Shown here: in pieces, positions 1 to 7,097 of the stretch | Numbering within the stretch: the first letter of the stretch is position 1 | How the letters are laid out: every line of letters begins with the position of its first letter | NCBI GenBank assembly: GCA_900767415.1 | Contig: CAAFYZ010000016.1 | Location: forward strand, 1-44,191 | Reading direction: 5' to 3' | DNA length: 44,191 bases | Source: Clostridia bacterium | GTDB lineage: Bacteria > Bacillota > Clostridia > Oscillospirales > CAG-272 | Translations under genes and position numbers: made by a program | The notes under the pieces: model-generated | The model's input: the letters and a program-made list of their open reading frames with translations, nothing else | Databases searched by the model: none | What the model was told of the DNA's origin: nothing

Positions 1-118
1 AACCGGTGTTGTCGCTTCCGCCGTCTTCGTCCATCTGACCGAAAGGCGAAGAGGACGTCAGAACATCCTGCGACTGCAGGGTGAGAAGTTCAAGTTCCGC
101 TTTGGTATACTGTTTCAT
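1..118 (-). CDS. N-terminus of a small hypothetical protein, cut by the window edge
   Basis: Thirty-nine residues are visible, beginning MKQYTKAELELL and continuing through a Gln/Ser-rich part (QSQDVLTSS) into an acidic glycine tail; the rest lies off the left edge. A good AAAGGGG ribosome binding site lies just before the ATG at 118. The gene follows the beta-helix surface protein by 18 bases on the same strand, so the two are probably co-transcribed. There is no signal peptide or membrane segment in the visible part. Short proteins with a charged start, an 'xDVLTxS' centre and a Gly/Asp tail are seen repeatedly in Clostridia, but I know of no assigned function, and the similarity is from memory, not a search. 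Confidence 0.6.
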   Translation of the reverse strand, partial: MKQYTKAELELLTLQSQDVLTSSSPFGQMDEDGGSDNTG

Positions 119-136
119 CTGTCTTTCCCCTTTCTA

Positions 137-3100
137 TCAGTTGGTCGCGCTCTGCGCGGCAAGGTACGCTTCTGCCGCGAGCGAGTAGCTGTACAGCGCG
201 TGCGCGTATGCCGGAACGGCCGTCTTAAATCCTGTCATGTAGACATCGAAGTTGTAGGTGAAGGACTGTTCACCGAGTTTTACCGTCAGGTCCTTTCTGT
301 AATTCGAGATGTGGATATTATCGACGGTGAAGAAGTACTTTCCTTCTGCGCTGGTGATCGTGTAGTCCTTCGTGACCCCGTTCACCGTGACGGTGACGGT
401 TGTCTTGTCGGCGTACGTGTCGTTCAAGAAGAAGACGAAGCCGGGCGTGCTGAGAAGTTCCAGTGCCGCGCCCTTGATGTCGCCTGCCGCAGGTTCGATG
501 ACATTCTCGGGTTTCGTCCATTTCGTGCGGGCGTAGCCGTACTTTGCAAGACAGGCGTCGATCGCCTTGATCCCTGCGAAATCGGTCGATACGCCACCGA
601 GGGCAACGGAAGTCTCGCGCACGTAGTCAAGCAGTGCCTTTACCAGGGTCTTGCCTTCTGCGCTCTCGCTCGCGTTCTTCAGGACGGAGTCCGCATACTT
701 GACAAGAGAGGTTCTGACCGAGTAGGTCGCGGTGCTCTCGCCGTTTGCAAGTACGACATCGAGGTCAAATGCTGCGGAGAGATCCTTCGGGGCGATGGTA
801 TTGAGTTTGAAGAGATAGTACTCTGCCCCGCCGATCGTCACGATGTCGGCATCGGTAAAGGTCTTCGTGAGCGCGCCGTTATGGTAGCCGACGCCCTTGA
901 TGTAGCCGTCTTTTCTGAAATAGAGGTTGAACGTGATGTTCGCATACAGGGTGAGGTTGCCCGAGATCTTCGACTCGGTGCTCTTCAGTTTCGCGGTGCA
1001 GGCCGTGTCGGCGGTAATGCCTTCGGACTCTTTCACCGACCAGTAATAGGTGCCGAACGCGGCGCGGCGGAAGGTGGGAACCCAGCCGGCATAGCGGCGC
1101 TCGGTCACACGCTCTTCCCCGAACGTGAAGGTGACAAGATACGTGCCGTCCGTGCTGTCCGCAAGGACGCAGGAGACGGGAGAATCCGTCTTGTCTTTGT
1201 AGTACTCGTCGTCAATGGTGACAAGCGTCTTACCGGAAAGGCCGAGTGCCCCCTCTTCCACTGCCATGAACTTCGGCGAACCGGAGATCGTGTAGGTGAG
1301 AGTGGGAACGTTGGCGATCGCCGCCTTCAGCGTCAGACCGTAGAAGTTACCGCCGGTAATCGTCGCTTGGAAGGAATTCATTGCCTTCGTCGCAGTAAAG
1401 AGCGGAACGTCCGTGCGGTTCACATAGAAGTTGCAGTCGGTAAGTATCACGGCTCTTTCGCCGGCACTGTTATTCATATCAAAGATACCGTTACCGTTCG
1501 ATGCGCCGGTAAGATGGATGATGAAGGTCGCATTTTTGATATTCATAGCGGACTTCGCCACGAAATCAAAAAGCTTTGCATTCGTACCGTCGGTGCGGGA
1601 ATAAGTACCGCCGTCAATCATCAGATTGGTTGACCAAAGGTCGGCGATAACCATATCCCGGATCGAGAAATTGTCTCCCGCCGCGCTTCCGTATGCACCG
1701 AAAGTAACGAGGCCGTTGCTGTTTACGGATACGAGCTTACTGTGGTCGCCGGGACCTGCAATGCACCCGCCGGGAAGCGAGGAGTAGAAGCGCATCGTGG
1801 CACCCCTTGTGACGAACATCACCGCGCCGCTTTTGAAATTATTCGTGACCGTGAAAGTATTTCCCCTCAGGTCGAGGTTCACCTCTTTGCCCGCCATGTT
1901 CGCAAAGTCAACTGTGACCGTCGTATCAAGTTTTACATTTTTATAAAGGGTGATGTCTGCCGAATCGGTCAGTGCTTTGATCGCATTCATCAATGCGAGG
2001 CCGTCTGCCGCGTCATCTGCACCGGGATAGAAATACGTCTCGGTTTTATCGGTTCCGACAGCAAGGAACGCGATGATCTTCGTCTCATAGTCGATCTCTG
2101 CGACAAGCTCCGTGCCGGGCGTGAGATCCGTCGGAATCTTGCCGTCCGTGTACACGGTGTCGCCGTTCTTCAGGAGGACGCCCTTCGCAACGTAGAGGGT
2201 GTTATCCTTTCTGTGGGACGCGCCCTCTGCCGTTACGGTCGCGCCAAGCTCCCATTTCGCGGTTACATTGCCGTCGGAGACGACAGCATAGTTCTCCGTT
2301 ACGATACGGTCGAGAGTCATTGTCGCGGTGCCGCTGAAGGACTCTTTCCCTTCGGCGACCTGCGCCGGGGTCAGGAAGAGCGGCGTCTTCCGGGTCACGG
2401 TGGCAGATTCGACGGGAATGACACCATAGGTGCCAAAGCCGAACAAAGAGGCGTCGGGCGCAACCGTATTCATATACCGACAGCCCTCTCCGATCTCGAT
2501 CGTCGAGCCGCTTGCCGCGGCGTCCTGCGTTGTCATAAGCGAGCAGTCTTTCAGCGTGACCCTGAAGTTTTCAAGAATGCACGACTTGCCGGCCGGAGCG
2601 AAAATCGGCGAATTGTCAAGGACGCAACGATCAAAGGTGACGACGATATCCTTGTAAGTTCTTTCGTCCTGCGTCATCACGACCGAGAATTTTTGCGAAA
2701 AGAAATATGCGTCCTCGAGAGAGACGATATGATTGCTCGCTCCTGTGGGAGCGTAGCGAATGTTGAAGAACGCATTGTTATCCGAGAAAATACGATAATA
2801 GTTACCGCCCTTGACGGTAACTTTACCGCCGGACATATTCGCTATGGTGGACGAGAGGACCGTGAATCCGTTTTTACGGCAATCGTCCGCACCGACATTG
2901 GTATAACCGAGGTTCAGATCCGCTGCCGAACCGGAGAGATCGAAAAGACGGTTTGTTCCACTGTTTTTCTCAGTGCTCCCGTAACCGGGTTTGAACGATC
3001 GATCCTTTCCGTCAAGCGACAGGAAGCGAATACCGCCGCCCTCACGGCTCGTATAGAAATAGACTTCCGACTTAACAATGAACACAGCGCTCTTTGAAAT

Positions 3101-4603
3101 TGTCGGTGCACCGCCGAGAGACAGCCAATGACCGTTCATATCGACATACGCCCGATTCGCAAAGGTAATCAGCGATGCAGAATAAGAGTTCCCCGACAAC
3201 ACATTCAGCGGTGAGACGGTCACATCCCGCAGGAAAAGAAGTTTGCCGCCGGCGGGAACCGCATTGGCGACCGAGTTGCCGAGAGAAACTCCGGCAAGCT
3301 TTCCGTCCGCGTCATATACCTTCGTCGAAACATCAGCGAACGTTTCAATCTCCGCCAGTGCCTCTGCCGCGGTGAGAGTCTCGCCGGGCGCCAAAAGCAC
3401 AGATTTGATGATCGCCGTCGTGATTGCGTAGTTTGCACAGTCGTGTCCGACGATAAAGTCGGCAAGCTCCACATAAGACGGAAGCGGGTAGGCGTCATCG
3501 GTCAGGAACTCATACTTCGATCCGGAATCCTGCCCCGTCATCGTCAGCGTACCCGTGAAATACGAGCGGCTGCCCGCCGCCGCACGGGCATACGCCTTTG
3601 CGTTGTATGCCACCGCAGAGCCGCCGAAAAAGAAGTTGGTGCCTTCCAGCGTGGTACGGGCGCTTCTGCCCCAGTTGCCCATATAGAGCCGACAATTGCG
3701 GATCGTCACGTCCATCGTGGTTTCCGAGGGGGAGTTGGTCGCGCCGATGCCCTTACCAGAATTCGAGCCGATAATTCTCGATCCGTCCAGTGTCAGGGCG
3801 ACGTGCGCTTCCTTCTCGGCTACGATTTTATAGATATTTCCGCTGTCATACGATTTGGAGTCAAGGTTCGTGCCTTCGATTTCGTTTTTGAAGGTGACGT
3901 TCAGCGTCGAATTCTTGAAAAGGAAGGTGTTTTTCGTCGCGTCGTTGCCGTCGCTTACAAAGCGGATGCCGGTATATACCGACTCCACCAGAGAGTTCGT
4001 CAGGGTGACGGTGTTGTTCCCGTTCACCTGAACGGCAACACGACCGGTCTGCTTGGTAATCGGAAGAACGGTATTGCGCACGGTGATGTTGTCCGCCGTC
4101 ACGGTAGAACCGCCGCTGATCCACAGCGCGATCTGCGTCTTGCCCGAGATATACACATTGTTCATGACCGCTACGGTTTTATCCACTGCGACAATCGCGG
4201 TGGGGAACGCATCGTCCGTCGCGGCATTCGTCACGGTGAGAGCTTCCATGTTGAGCGTCCCGCCCGTGGTCGCGACAGCACTTGCTTTCCCCATCACGAT
4301 TTTACCGTTCTTTACGGTAAGCGTGCCCGCGGAAGAGAGGAGCGTCGCGTCGGCGCCGGTCAGGGTGTAGCCGCCGAGGTCGAGCGTCAGGGTCTTCCCC
4401 GCCGCGAGTGCGAGCGTCTCCCCGGTGTAAGTAATGTTTTCACGCAATGTCAGAGTGTCTCCGTCCTCTGCCGCGTTCCACTTGTCGGCAAGATCGCCGG
4501 CGGTGACCGACGTCGCCGTCGCCGCGCTCGTTACCAGAGCGATCGCTCCGCAGAGCAGAGCCAGCGTCAGAATGAGAACGAGGATTTTGCTTTTGGTTTT
4601 CAT
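137..4603 (-). CDS. Very large secreted right-handed beta-helix (pectin-lyase-like) surface protein
   Basis: This encodes about 1488 residues. The start is the ATG at 4603 (MKTKSKILV), preceded by AAAAGGAG; the longer open frame upstream lacks a signal and is leader. Residues 1-27 form a signal peptide with a VTSA-type cleavage site. Residues about 35-1180 consist of many short beta-strand turns with recurring patterns such as 'DLGGYTLTG', 'TLTVKNGK', 'LDLRGNTFTV' and 'VNLDLRG', the signature of parallel beta-helix folds used for glycan lyases or adhesins. The last 300 residues form a separate alpha/beta region with 'VKYADSVL..LVKALLDYV', which I recall at the end of other Clostridia surface beta-helix proteins. 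No LPxTG, SLH or dockerin is visible, so attachment is unknown. No catalytic residues can be assigned; an adhesin or enzyme are both possible. Confidence 0.85.
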   Translation of the reverse strand: MKTKSKILVLILTLALLCGAIALVTSAATATSVTAGDLADKWNAAEDGDTLTLRENITYTGETLALAAGKTLTLDLGGYTLTGADATLLSSAGTLTVKNGKIVMGKASAVATTGGTLNMEALTVTNAATDDAFPTAIVAVDKTVAVMNNVYISGKTQIALWISGGSTVTADNITVRNTVLPITKQTGRVAVQVNGNNTVTLTNSLVESVYTGIRFVSDGNDATKNTFLFKNSTLNVTFKNEIEGTNLDSKSYDSGNIYKIVAEKEAHVALTLDGSRIIGSNSGKGIGATNSPSETTMDVTIRNCRLYMGNWGRSARTTLEGTNFFFGGSAVAYNAKAYARAAAGSRSYFTGTLTMTGQDSGSKYEFLTDDAYPLPSYVELADFIVGHDCANYAITTAIIKSVLLAPGETLTAAEALAEIETFADVSTKVYDADGKLAGVSLGNSVANAVPAGGKLLFLRDVTVSPLNVLSGNSYSASLITFANRAYVDMNGHWLSLGGAPTISKSAVFIVKSEVYFYTSREGGGIRFLSLDGKDRSFKPGYGSTEKNSGTNRLFDLSGSAADLNLGYTNVGADDCRKNGFTVLSSTIANMSGGKVTVKGGNYYRIFSDNNAFFNIRYAPTGASNHIVSLEDAYFFSQKFSVVMTQDERTYKDIVVTFDRCVLDNSPIFAPAGKSCILENFRVTLKDCSLMTTQDAAASGSTIEIGEGCRYMNTVAPDASLFGFGTYGVIPVESATVTRKTPLFLTPAQVAEGKESFSGTATMTLDRIVTENYAVVSDGNVTAKWELGATVTAEGASHRKDNTLYVAKGVLLKNGDTVYTDGKIPTDLTPGTELVAEIDYETKIIAFLAVGTDKTETYFYPGADDAADGLALMNAIKALTDSADITLYKNVKLDTTVTVDFANMAGKEVNLDLRGNTFTVTNNFKSGAVMFVTRGATMRFYSSLPGGCIAGPGDHSKLVSVNSNGLVTFGAYGSAAGDNFSIRDMVIADLWSTNLMIDGGTYSRTDGTNAKLFDFVAKSAMNIKNATFIIHLTGASNGNGIFDMNNSAGERAVILTDCNFYVNRTDVPLFTATKAMNSFQATITGGNFYGLTLKAAIANVPTLTYTISGSPKFMAVEEGALGLSGKTLVTIDDEYYKDKTDSPVSCVLADSTDGTYLVTFTFGEERVTERRYAGWVPTFRRAAFGTYYWSVKESEGITADTACTAKLKSTESKISGNLTLYANITFNLYFRKDGYIKGVGYHNGALTKTFTDADIVTIGGAEYYLFKLNTIAPKDLSAAFDLDVVLANGESTATYSVRTSLVKYADSVLKNASESAEGKTLVKALLDYVRETSVALGGVSTDFAGIKAIDACLAKYGYARTKWTKPENVIEPAAGDIKGAALELLSTPGFVFFLNDTYADKTTVTVTVNGVTKDYTITSAEGKYFFTVDNIHISNYRKDLTVKLGEQSFTYNFDVYMTGFKTAVPAYAHALYSYSLAAEAYLAAQSATN

Positions 4604-4755
4604 AAAATTCTCCTTTTCAAAAATGTTTTCGGTATCAAAGACTTCGATGCAAGGTTGCGCACGGACGTGAGAGTCTCCCTCTCCGTTCTTCCTCCCGCAG
4701 AATCGCCCGTACAAAATCGCCCCTTTCCAAAGGTTACCGTCCCGAAGTTTGGGTC

Positions 4756-4781
4756 GTCAGGAAAAGTATACGTTTCCTGAC
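4756..4781. promoter_or_regulatory. 26-bp palindrome centred on GTATAC in the beta-helix leader
   Basis: The arms GTCAGGAAA and TTTCCTGAC surround a GTATAC core; the only break in symmetry is one base pair next to the core. It lies about 150 bases downstream of the promoter at 4929-4957 and 150 bases before the start codon. It shares the GTATAC core and the TTTCCTGACAG arm with a second palindrome at 4878-4909. It could be a protein operator or an RNA hairpin in the leader. Confidence 0.6.
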
Positions 4782-4790
4782 AGGGTACGA

Positions 4791-4828
4791 AAAGAAAAAA
4801 AGAGCCCGCAAATCCGCTTGCAAGCCCT
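4791..4828 (-). terminator. Intrinsic terminator hairpin inside the beta-helix leader (possible attenuator)
   Basis: Read on the minus strand, an 11-pair stem with several G-U pairs (AGGGCTTGCAA against TTTGCGGGCTCT) is followed directly by a run of seven T. It sits between promoter and gene, with no other minus-strand gene upstream, so its obvious use would be to stop transcription before the beta-helix gene unless it is prevented. The two palindromes flank it. Confidence 0.6.
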
Positions 4829-4877
4829 TTTTCCGTCGATGACCAATTTCCAAATACCTAAAAATCGAAAAAAAGCC

Positions 4878-4909
4878 GCTGTCTGTAAAGGTATACCTTT
4901 CCTGACAGC
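4878..4909. promoter_or_regulatory. 32-bp imperfect palindrome centred on GTATAC, just after the transcription start
   Basis: The half-sites GCTGTCTGTAAAGGTA and TACCTTTCCTGACAGC match at 14 of 16 positions. It starts about 13 bases after the expected start of transcription from the promoter at 4929-4957, an ideal place for a repressor roadblock or for the first hairpin of a regulatory leader. The right arm repeats the TTTCCTGACAG of the palindrome at 4756-4781. Confidence 0.6.
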
Positions 4910-4928
4910 GATCCGTTCGTTTATTACT

Positions 4929-4957
4929 ATTATAACATAGAATAATTTTAATTTCAA
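4929..4957 (-). promoter_or_regulatory. Promoter of the beta-helix gene (TTGAAA-17-TATAAT)
   Basis: The -35 TTGAAA (4952-4957) and -10 TATAAT (4929-4934) are separated by exactly 17 bases in an AT-rich stretch. Transcription should begin near 4922 and give a leader of about 320 nt. Confidence 0.8.
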
Positions 4958-5058
4958 TTGTCGATTCTCACGATGTTTTTCGCGTTCTTTTGTTCATTTT
5001 GCTATTCCGACGCAAAAGTCTTGCAGTTGTAAACTTTTGAAAACCCGCGGACTGTGCG

Positions 5059-5087
5059 TTGACAACGCGGTCGGCGTATGCTATACT
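5059..5087 (+). promoter_or_regulatory. Promoter of the 5120 gene (TTGACA-17-TATACT)
   Basis: A consensus -35 (5059-5064) and a TATACT -10 (5082-5087) have 17-base spacing. Expected initiation is near 5094, after the ATG at 5078, so that upstream ATG cannot be the start and the gene begins at 5120. Confidence 0.8.
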
Positions 5088-5119
5088 CAAAGAAAAGAAA
5101 ACGAAGGACAGATCTCTCA

Positions 5120-5824
5120 ATGGAAGATATGGAACGCTACGGCGATTATAACGAAGCGGAAGACGACGCGCCGAGACGGCGGGGCGGATTTCTCCGCGTA
5201 TTGCAGATTCTCGTCGCCCTCGTATGCCTTGCGACGGCGGGCGTGATCGGATACCGCCTCTTTTTGTTCGACTATTACCCCGCAAAGATGAAACAGCCGG
5301 TTTTCACCGAGCGGCTGACCGCCTATTATCGCAAAGTCGGCGAAGACGCGCTCGGGATCCGGACGCAAAAGTTAAGATTCCCCTATGACGATAACGACAA
5401 AGGGAATTTTTTCTGCGACCACCTGTACGTGATCCCGGGTGCGGGAGAACTTCAGATCTCCCTGCGCTATAACGAATCGGCGCTCGCGACGATTGCGTCG
5501 CATTACGGCTTCGAATCTCTCACGCCGTCGGACGACCTCTTCTCTTTCCGCATCACCGACAATGTCGGCAGGGACTATGGCGCGCCCGTCTATCAGGCAA
5601 CCGACGCATACGCGATGTATCATTATTACAAACTCGCGTTTGACGGAATCGAATTCGACAACCCGTCGGACGGTGCGGGGGCACCCGCGTGGATCCGCCT
5701 CGAAATCTTCGTCAAGGGGGCGCCCGACGACAAAGCGTTTTCGTATGTCGCAATTTACGAAAACAACGCAGACTACGCGAATTTTTCCGACTATAAACCG
5801 AGCCGAAAGGAGCTTCCCTCATGA
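5120..5824 (+). CDS. Membrane-anchored extracytoplasmic protein, unknown function
   Basis: About 234 residues, start ATG 5120 (MEDMERYGDY) chosen because the promoter places the transcript start downstream of the alternative ATG at 5078; GAAGGA lies 11 bases before it. A short acidic cytoplasmic segment with an arginine patch is followed by one transmembrane helix at residues about 23-45, then roughly 185 residues outside the membrane rich in Tyr, Asp and Phe. I do not recognise the family. Its stop overlaps the start of the next gene (ATGA), so the two are translationally coupled and probably work together at the membrane. Confidence 0.75.
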   Translation: MEDMERYGDYNEAEDDAPRRRGGFLRVLQILVALVCLATAGVIGYRLFLFDYYPAKMKQPVFTERLTAYYRKVGEDALGIRTQKLRFPYDDNDKGNFFCDHLYVIPGAGELQISLRYNESALATIASHYGFESLTPSDDLFSFRITDNVGRDYGAPVYQATDAYAMYHYYKLAFDGIEFDNPSDGAGAPAWIRLEIFVKGAPDDKAFSYVAIYENNADYANFSDYKPSRKELPS

Positions 5825-6372
5825 CGATCCGCGATCTTACCGTGCGTGTCAGACCGCAAAACAAAAACGCGCACCTGCTCTGCATTCTCCTGCTCGCTCT
5901 CGCGGCGGCGGGGTTCGCGACCTCTTTTACCGTTCCGCTCTACCGCGGGATCATTCAGCTCTTTTCCGCCCTTTTCATCGTGGCGGCACTGACCGTCTAT
6001 TCGCGCTATCTCGGGGCAAAATATTCTTATGAGATCTTCACAAACGACGGGGAGGGCGAGCCGCTCTTCATCGTCAGGCAGACGACGGGAAAGCGGATCA
6101 GTATTCTCTGCCGCGTCTCTCTCGCCGGCATCTCGGAGGTCGTGCCCCTCTCCATGAAAGAAGCCAAGGCACGGGCAGTGGCGTCCGGGGTGCACCGCTA
6201 CCTTTACACGACGACGCTCTTCCCTTCCCGCGTCTTTTACGTGAAGGTACGCACACGCCATGAAAAAGCCGATCTGATCCTCGAAGGATCGGACGAATTC
6301 TTCTCTTATCTTTCGGCTTCCGCCAAGGAGGCGGCACTTTACTACCCGCCTTTTGCGGAAGAGGAAGAATAA
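5821..6372 (+). CDS. Two-helix membrane protein with a soluble PH-like tail, unknown function
   Basis: 183 residues. Two transmembrane helices (about 20-38 and 45-66) are followed by a soluble domain that begins 'YSYEIFT', continues with beta-type stretches (LFIVRQ, RISILCR, VFYVKVR) and ends in an alpha helix (EFFSYLSASAKEAA). That order, two helices then strands then helix, resembles bacterial PH-type membrane domains, though this is inference. It overlaps the preceding gene by four bases. The protein from the convergent gene at 6535-7068 has the same layout and alignable segments ('YSYEIFT' versus 'VSYDIYYT'), so the two look like diverged paralogs. A strong terminator follows. Confidence 0.75.
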   Translation: MTIRDLTVRVRPQNKNAHLLCILLLALAAAGFATSFTVPLYRGIIQLFSALFIVAALTVYSRYLGAKYSYEIFTNDGEGEPLFIVRQTTGKRISILCRVSLAGISEVVPLSMKEAKARAVASGVHRYLYTTTLFPSRVFYVKVRTRHEKADLILEGSDEFFSYLSASAKEAALYYPPFAEEEE

Positions 6373-6377
6373 AAAAG

Positions 6378-6413
6378 GCGCAAACGGTCGTCAAACCCCG
6401 TTTGCGCTTTTTT
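6378..6413 (+). terminator. Rho-independent terminator after the 5120-6372 gene pair
   Basis: The stem GCGCAAACGG / CCGTTTGCGC with a 10-base loop is followed by six T. An A-run on the other side means it can also act on the minus strand for the 6535 gene. Confidence 0.9.
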
Positions 6414-6428
6414 CGTAAAAGGAAGGCG

Positions 6429-6467
6429 ACAGGGCGGGCGCCCCCGATTCGGGGGCGCCCGCCCTGT
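6429..6467. repeat. Perfect 19-bp inverted repeat with a one-base centre, extremely GC-rich
   Basis: The arm ACAGGGCGGGCGCCCCCGA is matched exactly by its complement after a single T. It lies between two convergent transcription units, next to an ordinary terminator. It has only TTTT on the plus side and no T-run on the minus side, so it is a weak classical terminator; it may block readthrough as a very stable hairpin or cruciform, or be a binding site. Confidence 0.7.
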
Positions 6468-6534
6468 TTTCCGTTAAAATGCTTTTTCTTCCGCCGATCG
6501 GTGATGAGGCGGTTTCTCCGTTCGGCGCTGCCCG

Positions 6535-7068
6535 TCAGGTTCCGAAATAAACGTGCGGTGAAAATTTACGGATCAGCTCGCGGACACACGGCGTGGCGTC
6601 GAAGAGGACGGCGGCGGGTTTCTCCCGCTCGGTAAAGCGAAAAAGAATCGCCGAGTCCGTATGTACGGAGGACGTGAGATCGTAACATCTCCCTTCTGCC
6701 GCGGCGCGCTCCTCTGCGACGCGGACGCCGTCATACGCCCCCTCGCACTCTCTGAGACGCAAAGAGAGAATCTTTTTCGCCGCCTTCGGCTTTTTCCCCG
6801 CACGACGGTAAAACGTGAGGGTGCCGCTTTCGAAGGTGTAGTAAATATCGTACGAAACATACCGCCACGTCAAAAAAACGAGAATCCAAAGGAGCACGGG
6901 AGCGACGGCGAAGAGCGGGATCAGCCGCGACACATAGCAAAGAAGGAAAAATCCGACGACAAAGAGAACATAAAGCAGGATCAAAAGGACGGTGAAAAAG
7001 AGAAGTTTGCCCTCTTTTTTCTTTGTGTAGGCATAGTCCGCGTGATTGAATGCTTCGGGATCAAACAT
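6535..7068 (-). CDS. Two-helix membrane protein with a soluble PH-like tail, paralog of the 5821 gene
   Basis: 177 residues, ATG at 7068 with GGAG upstream. A lysine-rich start is followed by two hydrophobic helices (about 21-45 and 49-68), then 'SYDIYYTFESGTLTFYRR', a short beta-hairpin typical of bacterial PH-like domains, further strands and a terminal helix (PCVRELIRKF). It lies 29 bases downstream of the nucleotide-sugar dehydratase gene and is likely transcribed with it. Layout and some segments match the protein of the convergent gene ending at 6372. Function unknown; no catalytic motif is visible. Confidence 0.75.
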   Translation of the reverse strand: MFDPEAFNHADYAYTKKKEGKLLFFTVLLILLYVLFVVGFFLLCYVSRLIPLFAVAPVLLWILVFLTWRYVSYDIYYTFESGTLTFYRRAGKKPKAAKKILSLRLRECEGAYDGVRVAEERAAAEGRCYDLTSSVHTDSAILFRFTEREKPAAVLFDATPCVRELIRKFSPHVYFGT

Positions 7069-7097
7069 ATCTTTGCTCCGAATCTGTCAATATTTGT

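Noticed and set aside
4604..4922. T-box, c-di-GMP or other known riboswitch in the beta-helix leader
   Set aside because: I looked for the T-box AGGGTGGNACCGCG core and the conserved c-di-GMP-I loops and found neither.
5078..5119. ATG at 5078 as start of the membrane protein
   Set aside because: It lies between the -35 and -10 boxes of the promoter, so it cannot be in the transcript.
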